Below, in pieces: positions 1 to 9,113 of a stretch of DNA of 64,000 bases. The stretch lies in contig NZ_JAATVW010000005.1 of assembly GCF_011947225.1 (NCBI RefSeq), forward strand, positions 286,285 to 350,284. The letters are read 5' to 3'. The stretch comes from Planosporangium flavigriseum. GTDB lineage: Bacteria > Actinomycetota > Actinomycetes > Mycobacteriales > Micromonosporaceae. Every line of letters begins with the position of its first letter. Positions within the stretch are counted from its first letter, which is position 1. The position numbers were made by a program, and so were the translations under genes. Below the pieces are notes generated by a model. That model was not told the origin of the DNA and did not search any database. It saw only the letters and a list, made by a program, of their open reading frames with translations.

Positions 1-1
1 G

Positions 2-1081
2 AAGCTGTCGATCGGCCCCGCCGTCGACCCCCGCGGGTACGCCACGCTGCCGGGGACGGCGGAGACCGAGTCCGCGAAGGTCAGCCCGCCGAAGGCGACC
101 GGGTCAGCGTCCGCGAACCGGGCCCTGCCCGTCGCCGCGGCGCCGAGCGCGACGTCGGCCGCGCCGAAGGCGTCGAAGCCCGCCACATCCAAGACGACGG
201 AGGCGAAGCCGTCGGCGCAGACGTCCGGTACGGTTCCGCGGGTCTTCGCCGCCGACAAGGCGCTGGCAGAGGTCGTGTTGCCTACGGTGCGCGACCGGGC
301 GTACGAGTTGATGGGGGCATGGGCCCACCCGCAGACGATGCGACGCACGCTCGCCATGTGGAACCCGGCTCGCGCGACCTTCACCGAACTGGGTGACGCA
401 ACGGTGTCCTGGGCCGGGCAGGTGGGCGACCTGCCGGTTCCGGCCGACTACGACGGTGACGGCCAGTTGGACATCGCGACCTGGTCGCCGGTGACCGGCG
501 TGTGGACGATCCAGAACTCCGCTGCTGGCACCACCGAGAGCTTCGTGCTCGGGCAGGCCGGCGACACCCCGGTGCCGGCGGACTACGACGGCGACGGGCG
601 GGCCGAGCCGGCGACGTTCACGCCGAAGACCGCCACCTGGCACGTGCGCGGCGCCGCGGACGTGGTGTTCGGCAAGCCGGGCGACCGGCCGGTGCCGGCC
701 GACTACAGCGGCGACGGGCGGGCCGATCTCGCCGTGTACCGGGCGAAGCTCGGCCTCTGGGAGATCCGGGGGATGAGCAAGGTCTACCTTGGCTCGCCGT
801 GGCACATTCCGGTGCCCGCTGACTACAACGGCGACGGAAAGGCTGAGCCGACCACGTTCTCACCCAAGTCGGGGCTGTGGTACCTGCGCGGCAAGGCGCC
901 GGTGCGCTTCGGTAACCCTGGCGACGTGCCGGTGCCGGGTCAGTACGACGGTGATGGGAAGGCCGACTTCGCCGTGTGGCGTCCGCCGGCCCGTGGCGCC
1001 GCGACCGGCAACTGGATCGTCCAGAGAGTGGGCAGTTACCAAATCGGCACTGTGGGTGATGTGCCGACGACCTTGGGGTAG
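2..1081 (+). CDS. FG-GAP/VCBS-type repeat protein, C-terminal part (5' end outside window)
   Basis: The reading frame is open from the first complete codon at base 2, so the gene begins upstream and only its last 359 residues are visible. The first ~85 residues are an Ala/Pro/Ser/Thr/Lys-rich linker. From about residue 142 to the end there are five repeats of 33-45 residues, each opening with a GD-x-PVPADYDGDG-like sequence, and then a final partial GDVP. The D-x-DGDG-x-x-(D/E) loops resemble the calcium-binding loops of FG-GAP/VCBS beta-propeller blades. Such repeats usually occur in secreted or surface proteins, where they bind or stabilise a catalytic domain. That domain, if present, is outside the window, so the role cannot be named. 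The neighbouring glycosyltransferase and GDP-mannose genes suggest a cell-envelope context, but this is inference. Confidence 0.7.
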   Translation, partial: KLSIGPAVDPRGYATLPGTAETESAKVSPPKATGSASANRALPVAAAPSATSAAPKASKPATSKTTEAKPSAQTSGTVPRVFAADKALAEVVLPTVRDRAYELMGAWAHPQTMRRTLAMWNPARATFTELGDATVSWAGQVGDLPVPADYDGDGQLDIATWSPVTGVWTIQNSAAGTTESFVLGQAGDTPVPADYDGDGRAEPATFTPKTATWHVRGAADVVFGKPGDRPVPADYSGDGRADLAVYRAKLGLWEIRGMSKVYLGSPWHIPVPADYNGDGKAEPTTFSPKSGLWYLRGKAPVRFGNPGDVPVPGQYDGDGKADFAVWRPPARGAATGNWIVQRVGSYQIGTVGDVPTTLG

Positions 1082-1208
1082 TCGTTTTGTCGATTCCAAC
1101 GCGGGTACGCGTTGTGGACATCGGGCGGTGGGTCGAGAGCAGTAGGCTGGCGAACAGATGCCGAACCTCCGCGCCCCCCGCGCGGCACCGGCGGGGTGTG
1201 ACTCCGCG

Positions 1209-1214
1209 TACAGT
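1209..1214 (+). promoter_or_regulatory. Possible -10 box of the glycosyltransferase gene
   Basis: TACAGT fits the actinobacterial TAnnnT -10 pattern. It would start a transcript about 57 nt before the GTG at 1278. No convincing -35 was seen. Confidence 0.35.
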
Positions 1215-1277
1215 GCGAAGTTGCGCCGACCGGAGCCTAGTTGGTGCGCTACCACAAACGAGTCGAGGAGCTGCCCA

Positions 1278-2465
1278 GTGACCGCCGGCCGCCCGCCCCG
1301 CGTGCTAGTCGACGCCACGAGTGTCCCGGCCGACCGCGGTGGGGTGGGGCGCTACGTCGATGGTCTGCTCGGCGCGCTCGGGAACATGGACGTCGATCTG
1401 GCCGTGGTCTGCCAGCGCACGGACGCCGAGCGCTACGGCAGGCTGCTTCCTTCTGCCAAGGTGATCGCCGCGCCCGCTGCCGTGGCGCACCGCCCGGCCC
1501 GGTTGGCGTGGGAGCAGACCGGCCTGCCGCTGCTCGGCCAGCAGGTCGGTGCACAGGTGCTGCACTCGCCGTTCTACACCTGCCCGCTGCGCACCAACTG
1601 CCCGGTCACGGTCACCGTGCACGACGCGACGTTCTTCACTGAGCCGGAGCACTACGACAAGTCCCGTCGCACCTTCTTCCGGTCAGCGATCAAAACCTCG
1701 CTTCGCCGCGCCGCTCGCGTGATCGTGCCGAGCAAGGCGACCCGGGATGAGCTGATCCGGTTGCTGGACGCGGATCCGACCCGCATCGACGTCGCCTACC
1801 ACGGCGTCGACTCCCAGGCCTTCCACGTCCCGAGTGCGGACGAGAAGGCCCGGGTGCGCGCGCGACTCGGCCTCGGTGGCCTCAACTACATCGCCTTCCT
1901 CGGCGCCAAGGAGCCACGCAAGAACGTGCCGAACCTGATCCGGGGCTGGGCGGCGGCGGTGGGCGACCGCGAGGATCCGCCGGCGCTGGTCATCGCGGGT
2001 GGGCAAGGCCACGACGACGAGATCGACCAGGCGGTCAGCGAGGTCCCACCGCACCTGCGGTTGCTGCGCCCCGGTTACCTTCGCTATGCGGATCTGCCGG
2101 GCTTCCTTGGCGGTGCGCTGATCGCGGCCTATCCGTCCTATGGGGAGGGCTTCGGCCTGCCGATCCTGGAGGCGATGGCCTGCGGCGCGCCGGTGCTCAC
2201 CACCCCCCGGCTGTCGCTTCCGGAGGTCGGTGGCGAGGCGGTGGCCTACACCGGGCCCAATCCGGACGAGATCGCCCGCGACCTGAGCAGCTTGCTCGAT
2301 GATGAGCCTCGCCGTACGGCCATGGCCAAGGCGGGCGTCGACCGCGCGAAGGAGTTCACCTGGGAGTCCAGTGCCGAGGTGCACCTGGCTGCCTGGGCGC
2401 GAGCCGCCGGGGGCGGCGGTGGCGTCGACTTGATTCCGGATCGGACGGCTCGTAAGCAAGCGTGA
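1278..2465 (+). CDS. GT4-family glycosyltransferase
   Basis: This is a 395-residue GT-B glycosyltransferase of the GT4 type that probably moves a sugar, plausibly mannose, from a nucleotide donor. The N-terminal half has a Rossmann-like opening (PRVLVDATSV) and a GGVGRYVDGL segment. The C-terminal half has the donor-site EX7E region in YGEGFGLPILEAMACG followed by PVLTTP. The GTG at 1278 is chosen because GAGGAG at 1265-1270 lies 7 nt upstream and the protein then begins directly with the fold; the frame stays open further upstream without a plausible N-terminus. GDP-mannose pyrophosphorylase follows 46 bp downstream, which supports a mannose donor by context. Acceptor and linkage are unknown. 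Confidence 0.8.
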   Translation: MTAGRPPRVLVDATSVPADRGGVGRYVDGLLGALGNMDVDLAVVCQRTDAERYGRLLPSAKVIAAPAAVAHRPARLAWEQTGLPLLGQQVGAQVLHSPFYTCPLRTNCPVTVTVHDATFFTEPEHYDKSRRTFFRSAIKTSLRRAARVIVPSKATRDELIRLLDADPTRIDVAYHGVDSQAFHVPSADEKARVRARLGLGGLNYIAFLGAKEPRKNVPNLIRGWAAAVGDREDPPALVIAGGQGHDDEIDQAVSEVPPHLRLLRPGYLRYADLPGFLGGALIAAYPSYGEGFGLPILEAMACGAPVLTTPRLSLPEVGGEAVAYTGPNPDEIARDLSSLLDDEPRRTAMAKAGVDRAKEFTWESSAEVHLAAWARAAGGGGGVDLIPDRTARKQA

Positions 2466-2511
2466 TGCAGGTCCCGGTACCCGTGTGTGTGCCTACAGTG
2501 AGCCGACCGGC

Positions 2512-3624
2512 ATGATGGTCGGCGTGTTCTATGCGGTCATTCCCGCTGGTGGCAGCGGCACTCGTTTGTGGCCCCTGTCGCGAGCAGGGCACCCCAAGTT
2601 CCTGCACGCGCTGACCGGCACGTCCGCCAGCCTGTTGCAGGCGACGGTCGACCGCCTCGGCGCGCTCTCCGAGCCGGGGACGATGTACGTGGTGACCGGC
2701 CTGGCGCACGCCGCCGCCGTCGCCCGCCAGTTGCCGGCGCTGCCCGACACGAACATTCTGGTCGAGCCGTCGCCGCGCGAGTCGTGTGCCGCGATCGGTC
2801 TCGCGGCCGCCCTCATCTCGACGCGTGACCCGCAGGCGCTGATGGGCTCGTTCGCCGCCGACCATCTCGTCCGGGACAACGACGCCTTCGTCGCGGCCGT
2901 CGGTGCCGCCATCGACGGTGCGCGCGCTGGCCTGCTGATGACCATCGGGATCACCCCGACCCACCCGGAGACGGGCTACGGCTACCTGCGCTGTGGCGAG
3001 CCTCTCGGCGACGGCCCGGTCAGCCGGGTGGAGGAGTTCACCGAGAAGCCGCCGTACGAGATCGCTGTCTCCTATGTGGACTCCGGCCGGTACTACTGGA
3101 ACGCCAGCATGTTCACCTGGCGGGTGGACGTGTTCCTCGCCGAACTCGCCCGCCAGCAGCCAGAGTTGCACGACGGCTTGATGCGCATCGCCCAGGCGTG
3201 GGACGGGGGTGACCGGCAGTCGGTCCTGGATGAGGTCTGGCCCACCCTGCCGAAGATCTCCGTCGACTACGCCGTGATGGAGGGCGCCGCCGCCGCCGGA
3301 ATGGTCGGTACGGTGCCCGGTGACTTCGGCTGGACCGATGTCGGCGACTTCCACACCCTCGGCGACGTGATGGAGCGCGACGAGCGCGGCAACGTCGTCG
3401 TCGAGGCGGACGACGGCGCGGGCGGCAAGTCCGAGGTGCTGCTCTACGACACCGAGCGCACCGTGGTGGTGCCGCGCTCCGGCCGGCTGGTGTCGGCCGT
3501 CGGCGTCCACGATCTGATCATCGTGGACACGCCGGACGCGGTGATGGTGTGCCCGCGAAACCGCGCCCAGGACGTCAAGAAGTTGGTCGACGGCCTGAAG
3601 GAGCGGGGCGACTCCTACATCTGA
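2512..3624 (+). CDS. manC: Mannose-1-phosphate guanylyltransferase (GDP-mannose pyrophosphorylase)
   Basis: The enzyme makes GDP-mannose from mannose-1-phosphate and GTP in the cytoplasm. The 370-residue protein has the nucleotidyltransferase signature (AVIPAGGSGTRLWPLSR) near the N-terminus, EKP in the substrate-binding loop, and YYWNASMFTW and VDYAVME segments typical of the family. The bacterial fused isomerase domain is absent, as usual in actinobacteria; mannose-6-phosphate isomerase is separate at 20.6 kb and phosphomannomutase at 16.7 kb. ATG 2512, ATG 2515 or GTG 2524 could each be the start, and no clear Shine-Dalgarno separates them. A TACAGT at 2494-2499 suggests a very short leader. 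The 3' end overlaps the convergent fbiB by 10 nt. Confidence 0.87.
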   Translation: MMVGVFYAVIPAGGSGTRLWPLSRAGHPKFLHALTGTSASLLQATVDRLGALSEPGTMYVVTGLAHAAAVARQLPALPDTNILVEPSPRESCAAIGLAAALISTRDPQALMGSFAADHLVRDNDAFVAAVGAAIDGARAGLLMTIGITPTHPETGYGYLRCGEPLGDGPVSRVEEFTEKPPYEIAVSYVDSGRYYWNASMFTWRVDVFLAELARQQPELHDGLMRIAQAWDGGDRQSVLDEVWPTLPKISVDYAVMEGAAAAGMVGTVPGDFGWTDVGDFHTLGDVMERDERGNVVVEADDGAGGKSEVLLYDTERTVVVPRSGRLVSAVGVHDLIIVDTPDAVMVCPRNRAQDVKKLVDGLKERGDSYI

Positions 3625-4790
3625 CGCTTCGCCGGCGCTCCGATCGCCAGCAGGCCGAGCGGTTCGTGGCCGGCGGGCAGCGTCGCGAGGTCCGTGATCG
3701 TCGCAGCGTCGGCGCGGACCCAGGCGCTGCTCAGATCGGCGGAAGCGAGGGCCGCGCGCAACCGGTGGACGGTCGCGCCCACTTCAGCGACCGTCCAGCG
3801 GTCGGCGTCGGCGGGGACGTGCACGACCACCAACTCGGCCGTGCCGCTGGGCGCCAGGTCGCGCAGTTTGTCGCGGACGCCCGCGTCGGTGACGTGGGTG
3901 AAGGCGGCGCCCACTGTGTCGACCTGTTCGCGACTGCGGGGCTCGCTTCGCTCACTCCTCGCGCTCACGGCCTCCAGCGCCGCCGCCACCAGGTCGGGGT
4001 CCACCGGAGCGTGGGCGAACTCGGTCGCGTCGGCGAGGGTGGCCACCTCCGAGCGCCCCAGCGCCCGTGCCTCGGCCGTACCGAGCGAGAACATGTCCAT
4101 CTCGGCGTCGCGTACCAGGGCTCGCGCGCCGGGGCCGTCGTCGTCGGTCACGCCGCCGTAGCCGCGGATCACCGCGATGGGCACCTGGTCGAACTTGCCC
4201 TTGACCAACTCGCCGGCGCCGGCCAGTTCGTCGATGTCGGCGACCTCGGTGACGTGCAGTTCATTGCCGTACGGGTCGACGTCGCCCCGGTAGTCACGCA
4301 CCGGGAGCACCCCCGCCGCGCCGATCGCCACGTCGGTCAGGCCCAGTCGCCACGGGCGGCCCATGGTGTCGGTGATGACGACCCCCACCTGCCGGCCGTG
4401 GCGCTCGCGGAGGGCGGCGCGCAGCGCGCGGGCCGACGCGTCGGGGTCGACCGGGAGCAGGACCAGCCGGGACCGCTCCACGTTGGAGGCGTCGATGCCG
4501 GCGGCGGCCATGACCAGGCCGTGGTGGGTCTGCACGATGCGGGTCGGGCCGCGGCGGGCCACCACGCGGGCGGTCTCGGCGGCGATCGCCACGTCGCGCG
4601 CGGCGTCCCGCTCGGGCCCGTCCTCCGCCGGCACCTCGACCAGGCGGCCCTCGGACTTGCTCACGATCTTGCTGGTCACGACGAGCACGTCGCCGTCCTC
4701 GAGCCACGGCGCGGCGGTCGTGATCAGGTCGGCGAGATCGGTGCCGGGCGTGACCTCGCCGATACCGGTGACCGGACGGACCTCAAGCAC
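3615..4790 (-). CDS. fbiB: Coenzyme F420-0:L-glutamate ligase with an eroded C-terminal domain
   Basis: FbiB adds glutamates to F420-0. The first ~250 residues are a full CofE ligase domain (VVTSKIVSKSEGR, VVITDTMGRPWR, ADIDELAGAGELV). In mycobacterial FbiB a C-terminal nitroreductase-like domain of about 200 residues binds FMN and reduces dehydro-F420-0. Here only about 140 residues remain. The N-terminal Arg-rich FMN motif and the APHHTRP segment are not recognisable, while the end (DLSSAWVRADAA..HEPLGLLAIG) still resembles that domain. A repeat-derived stretch, SARSERSEPRSREQ, sits where FMN-binding sequence would be expected. The GTG start at 4790 overlaps the fbiA stop by 8 nt, so the two are probably translationally coupled. 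The ligase role is solid; the reductase role looks lost. Confidence 0.88.
   Translation of the reverse strand: MLEVRPVTGIGEVTPGTDLADLITTAAPWLEDGDVLVVTSKIVSKSEGRLVEVPAEDGPERDAARDVAIAAETARVVARRGPTRIVQTHHGLVMAAAGIDASNVERSRLVLLPVDPDASARALRAALRERHGRQVGVVITDTMGRPWRLGLTDVAIGAAGVLPVRDYRGDVDPYGNELHVTEVADIDELAGAGELVKGKFDQVPIAVIRGYGGVTDDDGPGARALVRDAEMDMFSLGTAEARALGRSEVATLADATEFAHAPVDPDLVAAALEAVSARSERSEPRSREQVDTVGAAFTHVTDAGVRDKLRDLAPSGTAELVVVHVPADADRWTVAEVGATVHRLRAALASADLSSAWVRADAATITDLATLPAGHEPLGLLAIGAPAKRQM
3927..3968 (-). repeat. Dispersed SERSE-type repeat copy inside fbiB
   Basis: On the minus strand this stretch contains GTGAGCGAAGCGAG, which shares TGAGCGNAGCGAG with the repeats at 19568-19689. 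It is in frame with fbiB and encodes the SERSE-containing insert in the eroded domain. Confidence 0.55.
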
Positions 4791-5727
4791 CGGCCACCTC
4801 CAGGGCGGCTCGTACGATCGCGGCGGTGGCGTTCTCGTCCCGCATCCAGAGGTCGTGGCTGCGGACGGTCACCCCGGGGATCGCGACGCCGGCGTCTGTG
4901 GGGTCGACCAGCCAGCCGTCGAGCACGCCCCCGGCGCCCCGCGCGCCGTACAGGTTGCCGACGCCGGCGGCGCTGCACTCGACTCCGAGGGCAGCCAGGC
5001 ACTTGTCGGCCATCCCGCGTACGGGTGCGCCGCCGATGATGGGGGAGACCCCCACGACGGGCGCCGTCAACGCCTCCTTGATTCCGCCCACGGCGAGGAT
5101 CGGGGCGATACTGACGACCGGGTTGCTGGGCGCGACGAGGACGACGTCGGCGGCGGCCAGGGCGTCGAGGACCCCCGCGGCAGGTTTGCTGGTCTCGGCG
5201 CCGACGAAGACGAAGCGCTTCGCGGGCAGTTCGGCGCGGTAACGCACCCACCACTCCTGGAAGTGGATGGCGCGCTGCTTCCCCTCCTCTTCCACGACAA
5301 CGTGCGTCTCGACCCGGTCGTCGGTGGCGGGCAGCAGGCGTACCCCCGGCCGCCAGCGGGCGCACAGGGCCTCCGTGACCGCAGACAGGGGGTACCCGGC
5401 GTCGAGCATCCGCGTCCGTACGAGGTGGGTGGCGATGTCCCGGTCGCCCAGGCCGAACCAGGTCGGCTCGGCGCCGTAGGCCGCCAGTTCCTCCTTGACC
5501 GTCCAGGTCTCGTCCTGCCGGCCCCAGCCGCGTTCGGCGTCGGCGCCGCCACCCAGTCGGTACATGACGCTGTCGAGGTCGGGACAGACGCGCAGGCCAT
5601 GCAGGGTCACGTCGTCTCCGACGTTGACTACCGCGGTCACTTCGGAACCGGATTCCCGCGCGACCGCACGCACTCCGGCGAGGAACTTTGCCCCGCCGAT
5701 GCCGCCGGCCAGTACGACGATCTGCAT
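4783..5727 (-). CDS. fbiA: 2-phospho-L-lactate (phosphoenolpyruvyl) transferase for F420 synthesis
   Basis: FbiA (CofD family) joins the activated phospholactyl or phosphoenolpyruvyl guanosine donor to Fo, giving F420-0 or dehydro-F420-0. The 314-residue protein begins MQIVVLAGGIGGAKFLAGV, the family's N-terminal nucleotide-binding signature. It also carries VNVGDD, DLDSVMYRLGG and VLVAPSNPVVSIAPILA. The start at 5727 is preferred to the ATG at 5736 because the GAGG sequence touches the upstream ATG but lies 9 nt from this one. It is followed directly by fbiB with an 8-nt overlap. The cofC/fbiD guanylyltransferase is not in the window. Confidence 0.92.
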   Translation of the reverse strand: MQIVVLAGGIGGAKFLAGVRAVARESGSEVTAVVNVGDDVTLHGLRVCPDLDSVMYRLGGGADAERGWGRQDETWTVKEELAAYGAEPTWFGLGDRDIATHLVRTRMLDAGYPLSAVTEALCARWRPGVRLLPATDDRVETHVVVEEEGKQRAIHFQEWWVRYRAELPAKRFVFVGAETSKPAAGVLDALAAADVVLVAPSNPVVSIAPILAVGGIKEALTAPVVGVSPIIGGAPVRGMADKCLAALGVECSAAGVGNLYGARGAGGVLDGWLVDPTDAGVAIPGVTVRSHDLWMRDENATAAIVRAALEVAGA

Positions 5728-5903
5728 GCCTGCCATCCTCGCCTATCGGCCCCGCCGCAGCCGCTGGGCCCCGGGTTTTCATAGATCTTGGGGCCGGTTG
5801 GGTCTGCGCTGTGAGGTCCGCCGGGTCGGCGGGTACTGGCAACGTCGCGGTGCCATCACCGCGGGGCAGCCACATCCGCCGACCTCACCTCCTGGGGGCA
5901 GCC

Positions 5904-6545
5904 GTGACCAGCCAGCCGAGCGACACTCCGGCGTCCGCGCCGACCCACTCCGTGGGTACGCCAGGCGCCGCGCCGTCCCTGCCCGGGCAGTCCGCCCGGC
6001 AGTTCGCCGATCCACTGCGGCAGCCGGCCGCGTTCGTGCTGCTCCTCGCGAACGGGCTGATCCTGCTGTTCGCCATCATCGACCTGTTCGTGATCACCGA
6101 GGACTGGTCGGTGAACTTCCTGGCCCGGGCCGGTGGTTCGTTCGTCGACTTCGTCGGCGTCGTGTCGATCGGCTTCCCGATCGTCGCCGTCCTGCTGGCC
6201 ACCCACCTCAGGCCCGCCGTACCGCAGGCCAGGCTCGTGACCGGGGTGGCGCTCGCCGAGTACGGGGTGTCCGCGCTGTTCGGCGCGTTGTGCATCATGG
6301 TCGACTTCCTGCACGGCGTGACCGATCCGGAGACGATCCTCGGGATCGGCCCGACCCGGCGCGCCTTCGAGGATCTGCTGGTCCGGGCCGGTGAGTTCGC
6401 TGTGCTGGGCGTCGCCGCGTTCGCGGTGTTCCAGCTCTTCCAGGGGCTGTACGCGAACCCGGGCCCCAGTCGGCCGCAGCCGACGCAGGCGGTCGCGCCG
6501 CCCGGGAATCCCGAGGGGCCCGTGGAAGAGTGGAGACGTCCGTGA
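5904..6545 (+). CDS. Four-helix membrane protein of unknown function
   Basis: Not recognised. The 213-residue protein starts at a GTG preceded by a GGGGG-containing Shine-Dalgarno. Residues 1-40 are a Pro/Ala/Ser/Thr-rich cytoplasmic-looking tail. Four hydrophobic segments follow, at about residues 42-64 (AAFVLLLANGLILLF), 75-98, 108-133 and 155-180. The tail after ~182 is Pro-rich and ends EEWRRP. It lies between divergently transcribed fbiA and co-directional fbiC, so an F420 link is possible but unsupported by sequence. No catalytic or transport motif was seen. Confidence 0.6.
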   Translation: MTSQPSDTPASAPTHSVGTPGAAPSLPGQSARQFADPLRQPAAFVLLLANGLILLFAIIDLFVITEDWSVNFLARAGGSFVDFVGVVSIGFPIVAVLLATHLRPAVPQARLVTGVALAEYGVSALFGALCIMVDFLHGVTDPETILGIGPTRRAFEDLLVRAGEFAVLGVAAFAVFQLFQGLYANPGPSRPQPTQAVAPPGNPEGPVEEWRRP

Positions 6546-6586
6546 AATGGGCCTCACCTGCTGTTCGTGCTCTGTGACACAACGCC

Positions 6587-6592
6587 TACTGT
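6587..6592 (+). promoter_or_regulatory. -10 box placed for leaderless transcription of fbiC
   Basis: TACTGT lies exactly 7 nt before ATG 6600, the spacing expected when the start codon is also the first transcribed base. The same geometry recurs before prfB, ftsE and the XRE regulator. Confidence 0.5.
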
Positions 6593-6599
6593 GACTCGG

Positions 6600-9113
6600 A
6601 TGAGCGCAGGTAGGAGCCAGCCGATGTCCGACAGTGCCATGCGGCGTGTGCTGCGCCGTGCCTCGGATGGGCGTCCCCTGGACGCCGATGAGGCGACGAC
6701 GCTGCTTGTCGCCACAGGGGAGTCGTTCGACCAGCTACTGCGGGTCGCCGCCGGAGTGCGCGATGCGGGGCTGGCCGACGCCGGACGGCCGGGCGTCGTC
6801 ACGTACTCGAAGAAGGTCTTCATCCCACTCACGCGGCTGTGCCGGGACCGCTGCCACTACTGCACGTTCGTGACGGTCCCGCACCGGGTCCCGGCGCCGT
6901 ACCTCGATCGCGATGAGGTCGTAGCGATCGCTCGGCAGGGCGCCCAGCTGGGCTGCAAGGAAGCACTGTTCACCCTCGGTGACCGGCCGGAGGAGCGGTG
7001 GCCGCAGGCCAGGACGTGGCTGGCCGAGCGCGGATACGAGTCCACACTCGACTACGTACGGGCCGCCGCGATCGCCGTCCTCGAGGAGACCGGCCTGCTG
7101 CCGCACCTGAATCCGGGCGTCATGTCGTGGGCGGAGCTGCAGCGGCTCAAGCCGGTCGCGCCGAGCATGGGCATGATGCTGGAGACGACGGCGACGCGGC
7201 TGTGGTCCGAGCCGGGTGGGCCGCACTACGGGTCCCCGGACAAGGAGCCGGCGGTCCGCCTGCGGGTGCTGGAGGACGCCGGCCGGGTGGGGGTGCCCTT
7301 CACCACCGGCATTCTGATCGGCATCGGGGAGACGCCGGCCGAGCGGGTCGACGCCCTGTTCGCCATCCGCCGGATCGCCCGCGAGTACGGGCACATTCAG
7401 GAAGTCATCGTGCAGAACTTCCGCGCCAAGCCGGACACGGCCATGCGGGGTATGCCGGACGCGGAACTGCGCGATCTCGCGGCCACGGTGGCGGTCGCCC
7501 GGCTCGTGCTCGGCCCGAAGGCCCGCATCCAGGCGCCGCCGAACCTGATTGATGATGAGTACGCGTTGTTGCTGCGTGCCGGCATCGACGACTGGGGCGG
7601 GGTCTCGCCGCTGACGCCCGACCATGTCAACCCCGAGCGGCCCTGGCCGCACATTGATGAGCTGGCGCGCCGCAGCGCCGCCGCCGGCTTCACGCTGCGC
7701 GAGCGCCTGACCGTCTACCCCGAGTACGTCCAGCGCGGCGAGGGGTGGATCGACCCGCGGGTGTGGGGCCACGTGACGGCCCTCGCGGATCCGGCGACGG
7801 GCCTGGCCGTCGAGGCCGCCCGCCCGGCCGGCCAGCCGTGGCAGGAGCCGGACGGGGGATATGCCGCCGCGGGGCGGACCGACCTGTTCGCCACCATCGA
7901 CACCACCGGCCGCAGCGCCGACCGGCGCGGCGACTTCGACTCCGTGTACGGCGACTGGGCGGAAGTGGCGAAGCATGTTACGGCCGTCCCTTCTTCCGGC
8001 CGGCTCGAGGCCGATGTGACGGCCGGGCTCCGGCTGGCCGAGTCCGACCCGGCCGCGCTGCTCGACCCCGCCCGGGAACGGGAGGCCCTCGCGCTGTTCA
8101 CCGCGGACGGCGAGGCGCTCGACGAACTGGCCCGCATCGCTGACGACCTGCGCCGGGACGCGGTCGGTGACGACATCACGTACGTGGTCAACCGCAACAT
8201 CAACTTCACCAACGTCTGCTACGTCGGCTGCCGGTTCTGTGCGTTCGCTCAGCGTGAGCGCGACGCCGACGCCTACCGGTTGTCGGTGGAGCAGGTCGCC
8301 GACCGTGCCGAGGAGGCGTGGAAGCTCGGCGCGACCGAGGTCTGCATGCAGGGCGGCATCGATCCGAAGATGCCGGTCTCGACGTATCCGGAGTTGATTA
8401 AAACGATCAAGCAGCGGGTACCACGCATCCATGTCCATGCATTCAGCCCGATGGAGATCGTCACCGCTGCGGCCAAGGCCGGTGTGTCGGTACGCGAATG
8501 GCTGACCGAGCTCCGCGCGGCGGGGCTGGACACGATCCCCGGAACCGCCGCCGAGATCCTCGACGACGAGGTGCGCTGGGTGCTGACCAAGGGCAAGTTG
8601 CCGGCGGCAACCTGGATCGAGGTCGTGACCACCGCGCACGAGCTCGGTATCCGGTCCAGCTCGACGATGATGTACGGCCACGTCGACAATCCGCGCCACT
8701 GGCTGGGGCATCTGCGTACCCTCGCGCGGGTGCAGGACCGCACCGGTGGGTTCACGGAGTTCGTCGGGCTGCCGTTCGTGCACAACAACGCGCCGATCTA
8801 CCTGGCCGGGATCGCCCGTCCCGGGCCGACCTGGCGGGACAACCGGGCGGTGCACGCCATGGCCCGGGTACTGCTGCACGGCCGGATCGCCAACATCCAG
8901 TGCTCCTGGGTGAAGCTCGGGGACTCCGGCACCGTGGCGCTGCTGCGCGGCGGCGCCAACGACCTGGGGGGCACGCTGATGGAGGAGACCATCTCGCGGA
9001 TGGCGGGCAGCGAGCACGGCTCCGCCCGTACGATCGAGCAGTTGCGCCAGATCGCGGCGGACGCGGGGCGCACTGCGCGCCAGCGGAGCACGACGTACGC
9101 AGCAGCCCCCTGA
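6600..9113 (+). CDS. fbiC: Fo synthase, fused CofG-CofH radical SAM enzyme
   Basis: FbiC builds the deazaflavin Fo from tyrosine and the pyrimidine ribityl precursor using two radical SAM centres. The N-terminal CofG half carries its cluster motif CRDRCHYC (Cys 81, 85, 88). The C-terminal CofH half carries CYVGCRFC (Cys 540, 544, 547) after [10 protein letters not shown]. The conserved segments [32 protein letters not shown] and [20 protein letters not shown] are intact, and the 837-residue length fits the fused actinobacterial form. Two starts are possible: ATG 6600, matched to the leaderless -10 box, or ATG 6624 with AGGAG 7 nt upstream; the latter removes eight residues. In mycobacteria fbiC is far from fbiAB, whereas here it is beside them. 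Confidence 0.95.
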   Translation: MSAGRSQPMSDSAMRRVLRRASDGRPLDADEATTLLVATGESFDQLLRVAAGVRDAGLADAGRPGVVTYSKKVFIPLTRLCRDRCHYCTFVTVPHRVPAPYLDRDEVVAIARQGAQLGCKEALFTLGDRPEERWPQARTWLAERGYESTLDYVRAAAIAVLEETGLLPHLNPGVMSWAELQRLKPVAPSMGMMLETTATRLWSEPGGPHYGSPDKEPAVRLRVLEDAGRVGVPFTTGILIGIGETPAERVDALFAIRRIAREYGHIQEVIVQNFRAKPDTAMRGMPDAELRDLAATVAVARLVLGPKARIQAPPNLIDDEYALLLRAGIDDWGGVSPLTPDHVNPERPWPHIDELARRSAAAGFTLRERLTVYPEYVQRGEGWIDPRVWGHVTALADPATGLAVEAARPAGQPWQEPDGGYAAAGRTDLFATIDTTGRSADRRGDFDSVYGDWAEVAKHVTAVPSSGRLEADVTAGLRLAESDPAALLDPAREREALALFTADGEALDELARIADDLRRDAVGDDITYVVNRNINFTNVCYVGCRFCAFAQRERDADAYRLSVEQVADRAEEAWKLGATEVCMQGGIDPKMPVSTYPELIKTIKQRVPRIHVHAFSPMEIVTAAAKAGVSVREWLTELRAAGLDTIPGTAAEILDDEVRWVLTKGKLPAATWIEVVTTAHELGIRSSSTMMYGHVDNPRHWLGHLRTLARVQDRTGGFTEFVGLPFVHNNAPIYLAGIARPGPTWRDNRAVHAMARVLLHGRIANIQCSWVKLGDSGTVALLRGGANDLGGTLMEETISRMAGSEHGSARTIEQLRQIAADAGRTARQRSTTYAAAP

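Noticed and set aside
3549..5039. Long plus-strand ORF opposite fbiB/fbiA
   Set aside because: It is the mirror of two well-supported genes in GC-rich DNA; its protein is Arg/Gly/His-rich with no recognisable domain.
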